A stretch of DNA of 64,000 nt from Methanococcus voltae. GTDB lineage: Archaea > AGJL01 > Methanococci > Methanococcales > Methanococcaceae. Shown in pieces: positions 63,891 through 64,000 of the stretch (positions within the stretch are counted from its first letter, which is position 1; each line of letters starts with the position of its first letter). The notes beneath the pieces are model-generated. The model saw nothing but the letters and a program-made list of their open reading frames with translations. It ran no database searches and was not told where the DNA came from. The DNA lies in contig NZ_JAGGMO010000004.1 of the NCBI RefSeq assembly GCF_017875395.1, positions 66,478 through 130,477 of the forward strand, in the 5' to 3' direction. The position numbers and the translations under genes were made by a program.

Positions 63891-64000
63891 TATTTTAGTA
63901 CATTATTGTACTTTTTTTAGTACATTTCCATTTTATTTTAAAACATTATTTTAACATTATTTTAAAATAAGTTCACCATAATAAATTCATACACGCTAAT

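Overview
The window is a very AT-rich archaeal chromosome segment. I infer Methanococcus voltae or a very close relative. The evidence is the gene set: Sep-tRNA synthetase, the wyosine enzyme Taw2, archaeal-type ribosomal proteins S6e, L7Ae, S28e and L24e, SelD with an in-frame UGA, a two-gene SelU, and NifB outside any visible nif cluster. GGTGA or GGAGG ribosome binding sites precede many starts, and GTG and TTG starts are common. No tRNA, rRNA or CRISPR array was found.

Layout. 1-2.3 kb: a truncated radical SAM gene divergent from nifB. 2.3-24.8 kb: housekeeping and transport genes, namely an OpuAC-type lipoprotein, a MerR-family regulator, sepS, taw2, a KH-like protein, azlC, selD, rnz, two further metabolic genes, rlmE, a MATE exporter, sucD, a GTPase-dead EF-Tu paralogue, rps6e, azlD, an AhpD-like protein and an aldo/keto reductase with ferredoxin clusters. 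24.9-39.7 kb: a compact head-and-tail virus cassette. Portal-MuF fusion and large terminase lie on the minus strand. Prohead protease, decoration protein, HK97-type capsid, connectors, tail tube, a giant Dit-like protein, a BppU-like protein and a tail hub lie on the plus strand. No integrase, replication, tape-measure or lysis gene is recognisable. 39.8-64 kb: a beta-propeller/chagasin fusion, argF, transporters, the L7Ae-S28e-L24e cluster, glmM, an M42 peptidase, the split selU pair, a ThiF/MoeB-like E1, thpR, an Lrp regulator, an SsuBC-like ABC pair, two paralogous PLAT-domain proteins, a DUF89 phosphatase, rpiA and an FKBP.

Connections. Selenium: selD (read through UGA) makes selenophosphate, and the two-gene SelU uses it for 2-selenouridine in tRNA. 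tRNA metabolism: SepS, Taw2, RNase Z, ThpR and SelU. Translation: a candidate L7Ae-binding K-loop lies in the L7Ae leader. The virus cassette looks like a domesticated or gene-transfer-agent-like particle locus. M. voltae is known for such an agent (VTA), but whether this locus encodes it cannot be settled from sequence alone.

Intergenic DNA is full of short tandem repeats (9-14 bp units, one 65-bp unit). Many conserved enzymes carry Asn/Lys-rich insertions made of the same AAT/AAA repeats.
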